In this document: positions 45,437 to 55,862 of the stretch, one piece after another
How positions within the stretch are numbered: position 1 is the stretch's first letter
Layout: each line of letters starts with the position of its first letter
The notes under the pieces: model-generated
Databases searched by the model: none
Seen by the model: the letters and a program-made list of their open reading frames with translations, nothing else
What the model was told of the DNA's origin: nothing
Translations under genes and position numbers: made by a program
Origin: Parabacteroides bouchesdurhonensis
GTDB lineage: Bacteria; Bacteroidota; Bacteroidia; Bacteroidales; Tannerellaceae
DNA: 64,000 nucleotides
Assembly (NCBI RefSeq): GCF_900186615.1
Contig: NZ_LT896588.1
Coordinates: forward strand, 2,088,523-2,152,522
Reading direction: 5' to 3'

Positions 45437-45510
45437 AATTTTATTTGTTTTTTTGTTGCTTCAAAAGTAGTAAAAATATCTATTTCTCCTTATAAATGAC
45501 ATAAAAATTA

Positions 45511-45556
45511 AACGGCCTCCTTTATCCTTTTATAAAGAAGAGGAGGTCGTTTTTCG
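45511..45556 (-). terminator. Terminator of the lpx cluster
   Basis: An 11-bp stem with one G-U pair (AACGGCCTCCT with AGGAGGTCGTT, 45511-45521 and 45541-45551) and an inner TTTAT/ATAAA stem lies 20 bp downstream of lpxA. Confidence 0.7.
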
Positions 45557-45575
45557 TTTTATATCTTTTTATGCT

Positions 45576-46361
45576 TTATTCGTCGATAGAGCCTCTTACA
45601 ATTCCACGACTGGAAGACTTGATGAAATTCAATATCAGGTCTCTTTCTATACAAGGCTCGTATTCTGTTTCAATAGCTTTCAGGGCTTCGGTATTATTCA
45701 GACCGCGAGTGTACAGTGTACGGTAAATATCCTGGATAAGGAATACTTGTTGATTTGTAAATCCACGGCGTCGCAAGCCTACGATATTGATGCCGCAGTA
45801 AACAATCGGATCACGGCCGATCAGTGTATAAGGAGGTATATCTTTACCTATACGTGAACCTCCCTGAACCATGACATGTTTTGAGATTCTACTGAACTGA
45901 TGCACCAGGCATCCGCCACTGACAGTTGCAAAATCGTCAATCTCTACTTCTCCTGCTACCTGGGTTGCATTACCAACGATGATATTATCCTTTAGTACAC
46001 AATCGTGCGCTATATGAGAATAAGCCATGATAAGACAGTTGTCGCCAATGATAGTGCGCCCTTTTGAAGCTGTACCTCGGTTTACTGTTACACATTCGCG
46101 CAGCGTAGTATTATTTCCGATTTCAGCGGTTGTAATCTCACCTTTAAATTTTAGGTCTTGAGGGATACCGGCAACAACTGCTCCCGGAAATATATTGCAA
46201 TTAGTGCCTATTCTTGCTCCATTTAAAATAACTGCATGGGAATAAACGTGACAATTGTCTCCAATAATAACGTCTTTCTCAATGATAGCAAACGGATCAA
46301 TCGTTACATTTTCTCCGATCTTGGCTTCGGGATGGACAACTGCTAAAGAAGATATATTCAT
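45576..46361 (-). CDS. lpxA: Acyl-ACP:UDP-N-acetylglucosamine acyltransferase
   Basis: 261 residues. Left-handed beta helix of hexapeptides (VHPEAKIGENVTIDPFAIIE, IGDNCHVYSHAVILNGARIG), the catalytic His in IMAYSHIAHDCVL, and the C-terminal helices (FLIQDIYRTLYTRGLN). It catalyses the first step of lipid A synthesis. It follows lpxC-fabZ by 11 bp, in the order lpxD, lpxC-fabZ, lpxA on the minus strand. Confidence 0.95.
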   Translation of the reverse strand: MNISSLAVVHPEAKIGENVTIDPFAIIEKDVIIGDNCHVYSHAVILNGARIGTNCNIFPGAVVAGIPQDLKFKGEITTAEIGNNTTLRECVTVNRGTASKGRTIIGDNCLIMAYSHIAHDCVLKDNIIVGNATQVAGEVEIDDFATVSGGCLVHQFSRISKHVMVQGGSRIGKDIPPYTLIGRDPIVYCGINIVGLRRRGFTNQQVFLIQDIYRTLYTRGLNNTEALKAIETEYEPCIERDLILNFIKSSSRGIVRGSIDE

Positions 46362-46372
46362 TTTCTGTTTTA

Positions 46373-47758
46373 TTATTTGTTTTTGACAATCTGTGCCATA
46401 AATTCGGCTTCGCTCACTAATTTATCACCTACAAATACATATCCTTTCATGGTAGATATGCCTCGGCGGATAGGAGCTAATAATTCTAACCGGAGAATTA
46501 AAGTATCACCTGGTACAACTTTTTGACGGAACTTTACGCCATCTATTTTCATGAAATAGGTAGAGTAGCGTTCCGGTTCGTCTACGGAGTTAAGTACGAG
46601 CAATCCTCCGGTTTGCGCCATTGCTTCTACTTGTAATACGCCAGGCATTACGGGTTCTTGCGGGAAGTGCCCTTGGAAGAAAGGTTCGTTCGTTGTGATA
46701 TTCTTTACTCCGACAATGTAGTCACCTCCGATTTCTATAATTTTGTCAACCAATAAGAACGGATAACGGTGAGGCAATAGTTCACGAATACGATTAACGT
46801 CCATAACCGGAGCTGTATTCGGATCATAGATAGGAGCTTGCACTTCATTCATCTTAATGTCCTTGCGGATCATGCGTGCCAGCTGATTGTTAATTTTATG
46901 TCCCGGACGAGTGGCTATGATACGGCCTCGTATTGGCTTGCTTATCAAAGCCATGTCTCCAATCACATCAATAAGTTTATGACGTGCCGGCTCGTTATTG
47001 AATACTAATGGTTTATTGTTGATATATCCAAGATCGTGTACATCTTTATGTGGAAGATTCATCATGTCTGCCAACTTATCCAAAGATTCCTGAGGAATTT
47101 TCTGGTCATAGATAACAATTGCATTATCTAAATCGCCACCTTTAATGAGATTGTGCTGAAGTAGTGTTTCTACTTCACGAACAAATACGAATGTACGAGA
47201 TGCCGCCAATTCTGTAGGGAACTCACTTAAGTCGTTTAATGTGGCAAATTGATTGGATAATACAGGAGAATCAAAAGAAATTAATACATTCACACTGAAT
47301 TTATCATCCGGAAGAATAACCAATGAAGAACCGGTTTCTTCGTCTTTTACTTCTATCTTGTGCTTTACGATATAATAATCTTTTGGTGCGTTCTGTTCTG
47401 TTAGACCAACCTTTTGTATTTCTTCAGAATAAAAACGGGAACTTCCGTCCAAAATAGGAAATTCGGGAGAGTTTACTTCAATCAGACAGTTGTCGATGCC
47501 AAAGGCATAAAGGGCTGCCATTGCATGCTCTACCGTGCTTACTTGAACACCGTTTTTGGAGAGAACAGTGCCACGCTGTGTATTGACTACATTCTCAGCA
47601 AGAGCATCTATTACAGGTTGATCTTCCAGATCGACACGTTTAATTTTGTATCCGTGATTTTCGGGAGCCGGATTAAATGTAATCTGTATATCTAGTCCCG
47701 TGTGCAGTCCTTTTCCCTGTAAAGAGAAACTTGCCGCAAGCGTTTTCTGTCTATGCAT
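46373..47758 (-). CDS. lpxC-fabZ: Fused LpxC deacetylase and FabZ dehydratase
   Basis: 461 residues. Residues 1-310 are LpxC: TLAASFSLQGKGLHTGLDIQ, the zinc His in VSTVEHAMAALYAFGIDN, and HKLIDVIGDMALISKP with GHKINNQL. Residues about 320-461 are FabZ: RIRELLPHRYPFLLVDKII, active-site His in GHFPQEPVMPGVLQVEAMAQ, and the hot-dog end. The fusion joins lipid A deacetylation to the fatty-acid dehydratase and is typical of Bacteroidetes. Confidence 0.96.
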   Translation of the reverse strand: MHRQKTLAASFSLQGKGLHTGLDIQITFNPAPENHGYKIKRVDLEDQPVIDALAENVVNTQRGTVLSKNGVQVSTVEHAMAALYAFGIDNCLIEVNSPEFPILDGSSRFYSEEIQKVGLTEQNAPKDYYIVKHKIEVKDEETGSSLVILPDDKFSVNVLISFDSPVLSNQFATLNDLSEFPTELAASRTFVFVREVETLLQHNLIKGGDLDNAIVIYDQKIPQESLDKLADMMNLPHKDVHDLGYINNKPLVFNNEPARHKLIDVIGDMALISKPIRGRIIATRPGHKINNQLARMIRKDIKMNEVQAPIYDPNTAPVMDVNRIRELLPHRYPFLLVDKIIEIGGDYIVGVKNITTNEPFFQGHFPQEPVMPGVLQVEAMAQTGGLLVLNSVDEPERYSTYFMKIDGVKFRQKVVPGDTLILRLELLAPIRRGISTMKGYVFVGDKLVSEAEFMAQIVKNK

Positions 47759-47767
47759 AGAATTATG

Positions 47768-48808
47768 TTATTTATTAATTTCTTTCTTTAGTTGTTCTAT
47801 TTCACGTTGTAGTTGCCCGATTGTGCGATATACTTCTGGCAGGCGATTGAATATAGCGCTTGAACGCATAAATGCTTTTGCATTGATAGCAGGTGCTCCC
47901 AATACTGTTGTGGCCTCTTTTATGTCGCTGATAACACCGGCCTGCGCACCGAATACAACGTTGTCGGCAATATGTATATGCCCGGCCAAACCTACCTGTC
48001 CGCCGAACATACAGTGTTTACCTATTTTTACAGAGCCTGCGATACCAACTTGCGAAGCCATTACCGTATTGTCTCCCACTTCCACATTGTGAGCAATCTG
48101 AACCAGATTATCAAGCTTGACTCCACTGTGGATAATTGTAGAATCCATTACAGCACGGTCTATTGTTGTGTTAGCTCCGATTTCTACATTATCTTCTATA
48201 ATCACGTTTCCCAGTTGAGGAATCTTTTTATAACATTCACCTTCCGGTGCGAATCCAAATCCGTCCGAGCCGATGACAGAACCTGCGTGCAGAATACAGT
48301 TATTGCCGATTATACAATCGTGATAAATAGTAATATGCGGATAAAGAATAGAGTTATCTCCAATTGTTACATTATCTCCAATGTAAGCGTAAGGATAAAC
48401 TTGACAGTTTTTGCCGAGTTTCACATTCTCACCGATATAAGCAAAGTTCCCTATGTAGCATCCTTCTCCAACGGTTGCAGTAGTTGCAATAAACGCGGAA
48501 GAATCTATGCCGGCCTTTGGTTTTTTTGATTGTTCAACCATATTCAGTAACATGGCTAATGCAGCGTATGCATTAGGTACTTTTACCAAGGTGGCTTTTA
48601 TCGGCTCGGCAGGAGAAAAATCATTGTTTACCAAAACAATACTGGCTTCTGTATTATAAATATGATGCTCATACTTAGGATTAGCCAGAAATGTTAATGT
48701 ACCTGGTTTGCCTTCTTCTATCTTAGAAAAGTTGCTGACTTTCACTTCCGGATTTCCTTCGATTGTTCCACCAAGAAAGCCTGCAATTTGTTGGGCTGAA
48801 AACTCCAT
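47768..48808 (-). CDS. lpxD: UDP-3-O-acyl-glucosamine N-acyltransferase
   Basis: 346 residues. N-terminal uridine-binding domain ([32 protein letters not shown]), hexapeptide helix ([20 protein letters not shown]), catalytic His in [17 protein letters not shown] and a C-terminal helix with coiled coil ([20 protein letters not shown]). It adds the second acyl chain in lipid A synthesis. It is first in the lpx cluster, 10 bp before lpxC-fabZ. Confidence 0.95.
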   Translation of the reverse strand: MEFSAQQIAGFLGGTIEGNPEVKVSNFSKIEEGKPGTLTFLANPKYEHHIYNTEASIVLVNNDFSPAEPIKATLVKVPNAYAALAMLLNMVEQSKKPKAGIDSSAFIATTATVGEGCYIGNFAYIGENVKLGKNCQVYPYAYIGDNVTIGDNSILYPHITIYHDCIIGNNCILHAGSVIGSDGFGFAPEGECYKKIPQLGNVIIEDNVEIGANTTIDRAVMDSTIIHSGVKLDNLVQIAHNVEVGDNTVMASQVGIAGSVKIGKHCMFGGQVGLAGHIHIADNVVFGAQAGVISDIKEATTVLGAPAINAKAFMRSSAIFNRLPEVYRTIGQLQREIEQLKKEINK

Positions 48809-48897
48809 TATTTATCGATTATTATAGTATCTCTGTTGATATGCCGTACTTTTACAGCACGACAGTTTGCAAAAATGGTGAAAATTATTTGGATAGC

Positions 48898-49740
48898 CTA
48901 TGCTTTGCACGGAATAATTCCATTATCATACAAATAACCTGCCATTTCTTTTTGTACAGCTTGTGCAGCTTCACGTGCAGCGGATGCAAAACGTTCTGTT
49001 GTATCTGCATATATAATTGCGCGGGATGAATTAACCAGCAAGCCGCATTGATCGTTCATTCCATATTGTGCTACTTCTGCCAAGCTACCACCTTGAGCTC
49101 CTACGCCCGGAACGAGTAAGAAATGGTTTGGCACGTGTTTGCGAATATCGAGAAACATTTTTCCTTGTGTAGCACCTACAACATACATCATTTGTTCGTC
49201 ATTAGCCCATTCTTGCGATTTTTTTAATACCTTCTCGAACAAACGTTCTCCGTTAGCATCTTTTGTCAGTTGGAAATCATGCGAACCTTTGTTTGAGGTT
49301 AGGGCTAATAATATTACCCATGCTTCCGGATAAATAAGGAAAGGTTTTACGCTATCTTCTCCCATATACGGAGCGACTGTTACAGCATCTACTTTGATGT
49401 GATCGAAGAAAGAGCGGGCATACATTTCGGATGTATTTCCTATATCTCCGCGTTTAGCATCTGCAATAATGAATTGGTCCGGATAATTCTTTTTTAAATA
49501 AGAAACTGTCTTTTCGAATGCCATCATGCCCTTAACTCCCAAACTTTCATAGAATGCAAGATTGGGTTTATAGGCTACACAATAGTCGGCGGTAGCATCA
49601 ATAATTGCTTTATTAAATGCAAAGATCGGGTCTTCCTCCGAAAGCAAATGCTGAGGTATCTTTTTTATGTCAGTATCAAGTCCGACACAAAGGAAAGATT
49701 GTTTTTTCTTGATGTTCTCGAATAATTGTTGCTTGTTCAT
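48898..49740 (-). CDS. pyrF: Orotidine 5'-phosphate decarboxylase (type 2)
   Basis: 280 residues, the longer pyrF form. The catalytic motif is [20 protein letters not shown]; phosphate binding is in [12 protein letters not shown] and [11 protein letters not shown]. It converts OMP to UMP in pyrimidine synthesis. It lies 30 bp downstream of prfA on the same strand. Confidence 0.94.
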   Translation of the reverse strand: MNKQQLFENIKKKQSFLCVGLDTDIKKIPQHLLSEEDPIFAFNKAIIDATADYCVAYKPNLAFYESLGVKGMMAFEKTVSYLKKNYPDQFIIADAKRGDIGNTSEMYARSFFDHIKVDAVTVAPYMGEDSVKPFLIYPEAWVILLALTSNKGSHDFQLTKDANGERLFEKVLKKSQEWANDEQMMYVVGATQGKMFLDIRKHVPNHFLLVPGVGAQGGSLAEVAQYGMNDQCGLLVNSSRAIIYADTTERFASAAREAAQAVQKEMAGYLYDNGIIPCKA

Positions 49741-49769
49741 CTGTTTAGTTACGTCTTTTTAATAGTATA

Positions 49770-50879
49770 TTATAGCTCGGACTCTTTCAGTCGTTCTGCA
49801 TTTTCAGCAACAATCAGTTGGTCAATACAACCTTGTATGTCTCCATCCATAAAGGCTGAAAGATTATAAATAGTGTAATTAATACGATGATCGGTGATAC
49901 GTCCTTGCGGATAGTTGTAAGTCCGTATCTTTGCCGAACGGTCACCTGTTGAAACCATCGTCTTACGTTTACTTGCTATATCATCCAGATATTTCTGGTG
50001 TTCTTTATCGTAAATAAAGGAACGCAAACGGGTAAGAGCACGTTCTTTATTTTTCGGTTGGTCACGGGTTTCCGTACATTCAATCAATATTTCTTCACTT
50101 TCACCCGTATTTGGATTTTTCCAGACATATCTCAGTCGTACACCCGATTCAACCTTATTTACATTCTGTCCTCCGGCTCCTCCGGAACGGAAAGTATCCC
50201 ATTTGATCTCTCCTTCGTTTATTTCAACATCAAACTCATCCGCCTCAGGAAGCACAGCAACCGTAGCTGCCGATGTGTGAACGCGACCTTGCGTTTCCGT
50301 AGCAGGAACGCGCTGTACACGATGTACGCCGGATTCATATTTTAAGGTGCCATAGACTTTCTCGCCGGAAACCGTAAAAATGATTTCTTTAAATCCTCCG
50401 GAAGAACCTTCGCTTAAGCTGGACACAGCTATTTTCCATCCTTTGGTTTCGCAGTATTTTACATACATACGATACAAATCTCCGGCAAATAAAGCAGCTT
50501 CGTCACCTCCTGTACCTCCACGTATTTCAACAATCGCATTTTTGTCATCTTGTGGATCGGTAGGAACCAGAAGTAACTTTATTTCTTCTTCTATCTCAGG
50601 AATGCGAGTGTTACAATTATCCAACTCTTCACGAGCCATTTCTCTCATTTCTGCATCTTGCTCGTTATCTAAAATATCACGAGCTTCTTTAATGCCGTTT
50701 AATGTCCGGATATATTCTTCACGGGTTTGTACTATCTTTTCTAAATCCCGGTATTCTTTATTTAATTTAACAAACCGTTTCATGTCGGCAATCACTGCCG
50801 GATCGGTAATTAGAGTACCGACTTCTTCAAAACGGCTTACTAATCCGTCTAATTTATCTAATAAACTGCTCTCAGCCAT
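49770..50879 (-). CDS. prfA: Peptide chain release factor 1
   Basis: 369 residues. The catalytic GGQ is in FRSGGAGGQNVNKVESGVRL; the codon-recognition tripeptide region RVPATETQGRVHTSAATVAV is of the RF1 type (PAT), so it reads UAA and UAG. It lies 9 bp downstream of purM. Confidence 0.95.
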   Translation of the reverse strand: MAESSLLDKLDGLVSRFEEVGTLITDPAVIADMKRFVKLNKEYRDLEKIVQTREEYIRTLNGIKEARDILDNEQDAEMREMAREELDNCNTRIPEIEEEIKLLLVPTDPQDDKNAIVEIRGGTGGDEAALFAGDLYRMYVKYCETKGWKIAVSSLSEGSSGGFKEIIFTVSGEKVYGTLKYESGVHRVQRVPATETQGRVHTSAATVAVLPEADEFDVEINEGEIKWDTFRSGGAGGQNVNKVESGVRLRYVWKNPNTGESEEILIECTETRDQPKNKERALTRLRSFIYDKEHQKYLDDIASKRKTMVSTGDRSAKIRTYNYPQGRITDHRINYTIYNLSAFMDGDIQGCIDQLIVAENAERLKESEL

Positions 50880-50888
50880 TCAATCTTA

Positions 50889-52055
50889 TTAATAAGTAAA
50901 GCGACCTTTTTCGCTTTCAATAATCAACTCATTCTTTTCCGCTTCTTCTACAAAGCCAACGATCTGTGCATCTATGCCAAAACTTTTGGAAACATTAATT
51001 ACTTCGTCGGCATATTCCGGTGAAATATAAATTTCCATACGATGACCCATGTTGAATACTTTATACATTTCACTCCAATCCGTACCGCTTTGTTCCTGAA
51101 TAATACGGAACAGTGGAGGAATTGGGAATAAATTGTTTTTGACAACACGTTTGTTTTCTACAAAATGCATTACTTTCGTTTGTGCTCCACCTGAACAGTG
51201 AACCATTCCATGTATTTGCGGACGTAATTTATCCAGTATTATTTTAATAACAGGTGCATAAGTACGGGTGGGAGAGAGCACTAACTTGCCGGCGTCAATG
51301 CCTAATTCGGCTATTGGGTCGGTTAGCTTTAAGCCTCCGGAATAGACTAATTCTTCAGGTACAGCCGCGTCATAACTTTCCGGGTATTTTGTTGCCAGAT
51401 ATTTGGCAAACACGTCATGACGTGCGGAAGTAAGCCCGTTACTGCCTGTTCCTCCGTTGTATTCTTTTTCGTATGTCGCTTTACCTGATGAAGCCAAGCC
51501 CACAATAACGTCGCCACCCTTAATATTTTTGTTGTCAACAACATCTGTGCGTTTCATACGACAAGTTACTGTACTGTCAACAATAATCGTACGAACCAAA
51601 TCACCAACATCGGCCGTTTCGCCTCCTGTAGCATAACAACCTACACCCAGTTCGCGTAGTTCAGCCAGTAACTCGTCTGTTCCGTTGATAATAGCAGAAA
51701 TAACTTCTCCGGGAATCAGTAATTTGTTACGTCCGATAGTGGATGAAACAAGAATATTATCTACGGCTCCTACACAAAGCAAGTCGTCTATGTTCATAAT
51801 TAATGCGTCCTGTGCGATACCCTTCCATACTGAAAGATCACCTGTTTCTTTCCAGTACATATAAGCTAATGACGATTTTGTTCCGGCTCCATCTGCATGC
51901 ATTATATTGCAATATTCCGGATCTCCGCCCAGAATGTCCGGGATAATCTTACTGAAAGCTTTTGGGAAAATTCCCTTGTCAATGTTCTTTATTGCGTTAT
52001 GAACATCTTCTTTTGAAGCGGATACTCCGCGTAAATTATAACGTTGGTCACTCAT
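50889..52055 (-). CDS. purM: Phosphoribosylformylglycinamidine cyclo-ligase (AIR synthetase)
   Basis: 388 residues, slightly longer than the usual 345. MSDQRYNLRGVSASKEDVHN opens the ATP-grasp-like PurM fold; HADGAGTKSSLAYMYW, DDLLCVGAVDNILVSSTIGR and ATGGETADVGDLVRTIIVDS are the nucleotide-binding stretches, and the C-terminal half has VHCSGGAQTKVMHF. It makes AIR in purine synthesis. The ATG at 52055 is preferred because it starts the conserved sequence. Confidence 0.88.
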   Translation of the reverse strand: MSDQRYNLRGVSASKEDVHNAIKNIDKGIFPKAFSKIIPDILGGDPEYCNIMHADGAGTKSSLAYMYWKETGDLSVWKGIAQDALIMNIDDLLCVGAVDNILVSSTIGRNKLLIPGEVISAIINGTDELLAELRELGVGCYATGGETADVGDLVRTIIVDSTVTCRMKRTDVVDNKNIKGGDVIVGLASSGKATYEKEYNGGTGSNGLTSARHDVFAKYLATKYPESYDAAVPEELVYSGGLKLTDPIAELGIDAGKLVLSPTRTYAPVIKIILDKLRPQIHGMVHCSGGAQTKVMHFVENKRVVKNNLFPIPPLFRIIQEQSGTDWSEMYKVFNMGHRMEIYISPEYADEVINVSKSFGIDAQIVGFVEEAEKNELIIESEKGRFTY

Positions 52056-52183
52056 TGTAATGCTAGTTTGAACTGCAAATATAGTGTAAACCTGATGCAG
52101 AGCCAAGTTTACTTGAATTCTGCAGAGGTGAAGCTGGTATTCGCGATATTTGTGTTTGCAAAGGTAATACTTTTTTATGTTAC

Positions 52184-53095
52184 TTATCTAAGTTTTAGGA
52201 CATCTCCTTCTTCAGGCACATAATCTTTTGGCTTTTTATTTAATTTATATAAGCTCTTTATCTGTATGCCGAATTTCTGCGCAATACTATGCATTGACTC
52301 TCCAATTTGTACAACATAGTCGTAATGAGGTTTATCTGCTTTCTTCTTTTTCTTTTCCAGATAAACGATATCTCCTTTTTGTAATGGAAAATCTTCGGGA
52401 ACTTCGTTATATTTTTTCAATTCCTTTACGGAAAATCCCAGACTGGCGGCAATTTGTTCAAAACTATCGTTATCTGTTGCGTAGACGTAGAGCAAACCAT
52501 GTGTGCGATAAACAGTGCGTTTTGTTGCGACGATTGCCGGCTTTTTGCCTGATGATTTTGTTTTTTGTGTTTTACCGGAATCAAAGCGGTATAATTCGTA
52601 GTCTTCTATGACTTTAATGAGTTTGTTGGCATAAGCCCTGTCGGTGGCATAACCGCATTTCTGTAAACCTCTGGCCCAACCTTTATAGTCTTTTATATTT
52701 AGTTTAAAAAGCGAGGCATAGCGCGGACGTTCTGCCAGAAAGCGGGAATGATCCGTATAAGAGTCTTCTACTTTTTTGTATTTACGGAAACATTCACCTC
52801 GTAAATCGTCATCATGATATACGCGTCCTCCTCGCCAGTCGGAGTGGCATTTTATGCCGAAATGATTGTTGGAACGGCGTGCCAGATCGCTTTGCCCTGC
52901 ACCTGATTCAAGTAAGCCCTGGGCTAATGTAATACTTGCCGGAATCCGGTATTTTCGTTGTTGTTCAACGGCTAGTCCACTATATTCGCGGATATATTTT
53001 TGATAAGAAGCTAGTTTTCGTTGTCCACTGGCAACAGAAACACTTACTATAAACAATAGTGTAACAAGTCCGCAGAACCGTATGCGTAATTTCAT
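52184..53095 (-). CDS. Exported glucosaminidase (GH73) with two LysM repeats
   Basis: 303 residues. Signal peptide about 1-24, then a mannosyl-glycoprotein endo-beta-N-acetylglucosaminidase domain (about 30-170): IPASITLAQGLLESGAGQSD with the catalytic Glu, NNHFGIKCHSDWRGGRVYHD, WARGLQKCGYATDRAYANKL. Two LysM domains follow (LLYVYATDNDSFEQIAASLG and YVVQIGESMHSIAQKFGIQI), binding peptidoglycan. It trims cell-wall glycan in the periplasm. Confidence 0.92.
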   Translation of the reverse strand: MKLRIRFCGLVTLLFIVSVSVASGQRKLASYQKYIREYSGLAVEQQRKYRIPASITLAQGLLESGAGQSDLARRSNNHFGIKCHSDWRGGRVYHDDDLRGECFRKYKKVEDSYTDHSRFLAERPRYASLFKLNIKDYKGWARGLQKCGYATDRAYANKLIKVIEDYELYRFDSGKTQKTKSSGKKPAIVATKRTVYRTHGLLYVYATDNDSFEQIAASLGFSVKELKKYNEVPEDFPLQKGDIVYLEKKKKKADKPHYDYVVQIGESMHSIAQKFGIQIKSLYKLNKKPKDYVPEEGDVLKLR

Positions 53096-53217
53096 GGTTG
53101 ATTGTACTCTATGAATAATTATTTTCGCAAAGATAAATACAAGGAACCAAATTTGCCTCATATTTCTTAAAATAAACGTATCTTTATATCATTGTTTAAT
53201 AGACCTCGGTTTGCTTT

Positions 53218-53781
53218 ATGGAAGATATGAATACATTTATTGCCCAACAACGTATGGTCTCTTCACTATCGGATGAGACGGTTAATCAATTATTGGATGA
53301 AATGGAAGAAATATCTTTCCGAAAGAATGAATTTGCTTTTTATGAAGGTGACCGGGAGTTATACGTCTGGTTTGTAAAATGCGGACTTGTCCGGAGTTTT
53401 GTGGGAAGAGAAGGAAAAGATGTGACTCTTTGGTTTGCATCAGACGGAGAGATGATCAACTTTGTTTATCGTGAAATAGCGGCATATAATGTTGAAATGG
53501 TGGAAGATTCGGTGTTATTGCGTATTCCTGTAACTAAAATGAACTCTCTTTTAGATCAATCTCTTGAACTTTCTAACTGGGGAAGACGTTTGTTGGATTA
53601 TTATTTATGTGAATATGAAAACTATTTTATCAATGACAGTTGGAGTGATGCACGTGAACAATATGAGACATTGCTCCGTACGCGTCCTGAATTATTCCAA
53701 AGAGTACCGTTAAAACACATCGCCTCTTTTCTCCAGATTACACCTCAGTCATTAAGCCGTATTCGTTCAGGAATTAAATAA
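53218..53781 (+). CDS. Crp/Fnr-family regulator
   Basis: 187 residues. A cyclic-nucleotide-binding-like beta barrel (about 25-115, EGDRELYVWFVKCGLVRSFV) precedes a C-terminal helix-turn-helix (VPLKHIASFLQITPQSLSRI). No Fe-S cysteine set of FNR is present. It lies 84 bp before a MATE gene on the same strand and probably controls it; the ligand is unknown. Confidence 0.88.
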   Translation: MEDMNTFIAQQRMVSSLSDETVNQLLDEMEEISFRKNEFAFYEGDRELYVWFVKCGLVRSFVGREGKDVTLWFASDGEMINFVYREIAAYNVEMVEDSVLLRIPVTKMNSLLDQSLELSNWGRRLLDYYLCEYENYFINDSWSDAREQYETLLRTRPELFQRVPLKHIASFLQITPQSLSRIRSGIK

Positions 53782-53813
53782 AAAGCGAATTTACCATAGG
53801 GTAATTTTTATTT
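53776..53813. promoter_or_regulatory. Hairpin between the Crp/Fnr gene and MATE gene
   Basis: AAATAAAAA/TTTTTATTT (53776-53784, 53805-53813) encloses TTACC/GGTAA (53791-53795, 53800-53804). It may terminate the regulator transcript or, being just upstream of the TACTTTTG box (53827-53834), act as the regulator's own operator. Confidence 0.45.
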
Positions 53814-53864
53814 AATAGGCTTCTTCTACTTTTGCCCCCCGAATGTAACAAAAGAAGAAGAGAT

Positions 53865-55238
53865 ATGAGTACGGATAAAGCTTTGCGTCGTCAGAACAGA
53901 GAAGAGTTGTTGTTAACGGGTAATATTCCTCATTTATTTGTCAAATATGCTTTACCTGGTGTGGCAGGTTTGCTGTTTCTTGGACTGCAATCGGTTGTAG
54001 ACGGCATTGTATTAGGACATTTTGTAGGAGCTAATGCTTTAGCAAGTGTAAATCTGATTCTTCCTTGCTATAGTTTGATCACGGCTATTGCGATTGTTAT
54101 AGGTGTAGGTTGTCAAACGATTGTGAGTATCAGTCTGGGACGATCAAATCGTCAGGAGGCAAACGATGCTGTTGCTTCTCTGTTTTATTTTTTGATAGGA
54201 TTTTCGGTTTTGATAAGTCTTTTGATTTATTTGTTTGCCGAACCAATAACCGTTTTTCTTGGAGCAAATGCGGTTTTATTGAATGGCTCGGTTGGATATA
54301 TAAGAACATTGGTTCCGTTTTTTCCGATATTATGTGCGATGTTTTTTGGCGATTATATTCTTAAAGCAATGGGGAAACCTGTTTATGCCACAACAATAAT
54401 GGGAGCAACGGTGCTGATTAATATTTTGCTCGACCTGCTGTTTGTCGGTATTTGGAATTGGGGAGTTGAAGGAGCCGGATTGGCTACCGGATTTGCTTTT
54501 AGCGTAGGTGCTTTTTGTAATGTTCCTTCTTTGTTCAGCCGGAAGCAGATTGTTTCCGTACAATGTGGACGTTTTAGAAGTAGTCTTGTTTGGAGTGCTT
54601 TCTATAACGGTTCATCGGAAGGCATGTCTGAATTGGCAGTGGCTATTACTGTCTTTCTTTTTAATATTACAATGATGCGGTATTTGGGAGAAGATGGAGT
54701 TGCAGCTTTTACTGTAATTAATTATGTGTCATTTATTGCCACTACTTTATATTTGGGCGTTTCAGACGGTATTATTCCTGTTATCGGATACAATTTCGGT
54801 GCAGGATGTGAAAGTCGTATCCAGGCTATTTTGAAATTGGCAGCCCAGACAAATATGCTTATCGGAAGTGTCTTATTTATTGCTTTATTTGGGTTTGGTG
54901 AGCAAATTATATCGCTTTTCTTTAAAGAAAGAAACAGTGCTGCTTTTGATATTGCTTTAGAAGGTGTTGTCATTTATTCTTTCGCATTCTTAATAAACGG
55001 ATTGAATATTTTGGCTTCCAGTTATTTTACGGCAATAGGAAATGCGAAAGTTTCTATCATTATTTCAATGCTGAGAGGATTGGTGTTTGTCGTTTTTGGT
55101 ATTTTGGTTTATCCTCGGATTTGGGGCATACAAAGTATTTGGTTTAATGTTCCCGTAGCTGAGATATGTACCTTATTTATTTCCGGTTATTTGGTCTGGA
55201 AATCTTTTAAGAAAGAAGTCAATGTTCGGGTAATATAA
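53865..55238 (+). CDS. MATE-family exporter
   Basis: 457 residues from the ATG at 53865 (MSTDKALRRQNREELLLTGN). About 12 membrane helices in two halves; MATE signatures ALPGVAGLLFLGLQSVVDGI and VISVQ-like turns are visible, with SDGIIPVIGYNFGAGCESRI in the second half. It is preceded by a TACTTTTG promoter box at 53827-53834 and the Crp/Fnr gene. Substrate unknown. Confidence 0.88.
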   Translation: MSTDKALRRQNREELLLTGNIPHLFVKYALPGVAGLLFLGLQSVVDGIVLGHFVGANALASVNLILPCYSLITAIAIVIGVGCQTIVSISLGRSNRQEANDAVASLFYFLIGFSVLISLLIYLFAEPITVFLGANAVLLNGSVGYIRTLVPFFPILCAMFFGDYILKAMGKPVYATTIMGATVLINILLDLLFVGIWNWGVEGAGLATGFAFSVGAFCNVPSLFSRKQIVSVQCGRFRSSLVWSAFYNGSSEGMSELAVAITVFLFNITMMRYLGEDGVAAFTVINYVSFIATTLYLGVSDGIIPVIGYNFGAGCESRIQAILKLAAQTNMLIGSVLFIALFGFGEQIISLFFKERNSAAFDIALEGVVIYSFAFLINGLNILASSYFTAIGNAKVSIIISMLRGLVFVVFGILVYPRIWGIQSIWFNVPVAEICTLFISGYLVWKSFKKEVNVRVI

Positions 55239-55250
55239 ATTAGCGGCTTT

Positions 55251-55318
55251 TTAGTTCCATCCGAGAGAAATTTTATTTTCTTCCGAAAGGAATTGGAATT
55301 TCTCTCGAAAGGAACTAA
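55251..55318. repeat. Intergenic inverted repeat, copy 3
   Basis: Two 22-nt arms (55251-55272, 55297-55318) match at 19 positions, opening TTAGTTCC and containing CGAGAGAAATT; the middle has TTTTCTTCCGAAAGGAATT, as in copy 1. It lies between the MATE and cdd genes. Confidence 0.75.
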
Positions 55319-55370
55319 TTTTACCCTTGGTGGAAATTTTTATATTTGTCGGGTTAATAAATGAAATATA

Positions 55371-55862
55371 ATGAAAGAAATAATACTACAAACGAAGATA
55401 ACGGAGTTTGCCGCCGATGAACTTCCAGAAGATTTTCGTAAATTGGCAGATACAGCTTTAAGAGCTGCTAAAACGGCTTATGATCGTTATTCTCATTTCC
55501 AGGTAGGCGCCGCGGTATTGTTGGCAAATGGAGACGTAATTTGTGGCAGTAATCAAGAAAATGCCGCTTATCCTTCCGGCCTTTGTGCCGAACGTGTTGC
55601 CTTGTTCTATGCGGGTGCTAAATATCCGGATACACCGGTCTGTGCATTGGCTATTGCGGCTATATCGGACGGTCGACAAGTGAAAAATATAACTCCTTGC
55701 GGTGCTTGCCGTCAAGTGTTATTGGAAGTAGAAAATAGATATAATCATCCGGTAAAAGTGCTTCTTTGTAATGCTGATTGTATTTTGCAGATAGAGAATG
55801 CAAAATCATTGCTGCCATTGTGCTTTGATGGCGGAGAATTACCCGGTGCATCACATTCCTAA
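55371..55862 (+). CDS. cdd: Cytidine deaminase
   Basis: 163 residues. Zinc-binding and catalytic motifs: SGLCAERVALFYAG (Cys and Glu) and TPCGACRQVLLEV. It deaminates cytidine and deoxycytidine in pyrimidine salvage. The 3' end overlaps the convergent glycosyltransferase gene by 12 bp. Confidence 0.95.
   Translation: MKEIILQTKITEFAADELPEDFRKLADTALRAAKTAYDRYSHFQVGAAVLLANGDVICGSNQENAAYPSGLCAERVALFYAGAKYPDTPVCALAIAAISDGRQVKNITPCGACRQVLLEVENRYNHPVKVLLCNADCILQIENAKSLLPLCFDGGELPGASHS

Noticed and set aside
48813..48897. Extra gene between lpxD and pyrF
   Set aside because: The plus-strand frame crossing this gap is a shadow of the flanking genes; the gap is only about 90 bp.
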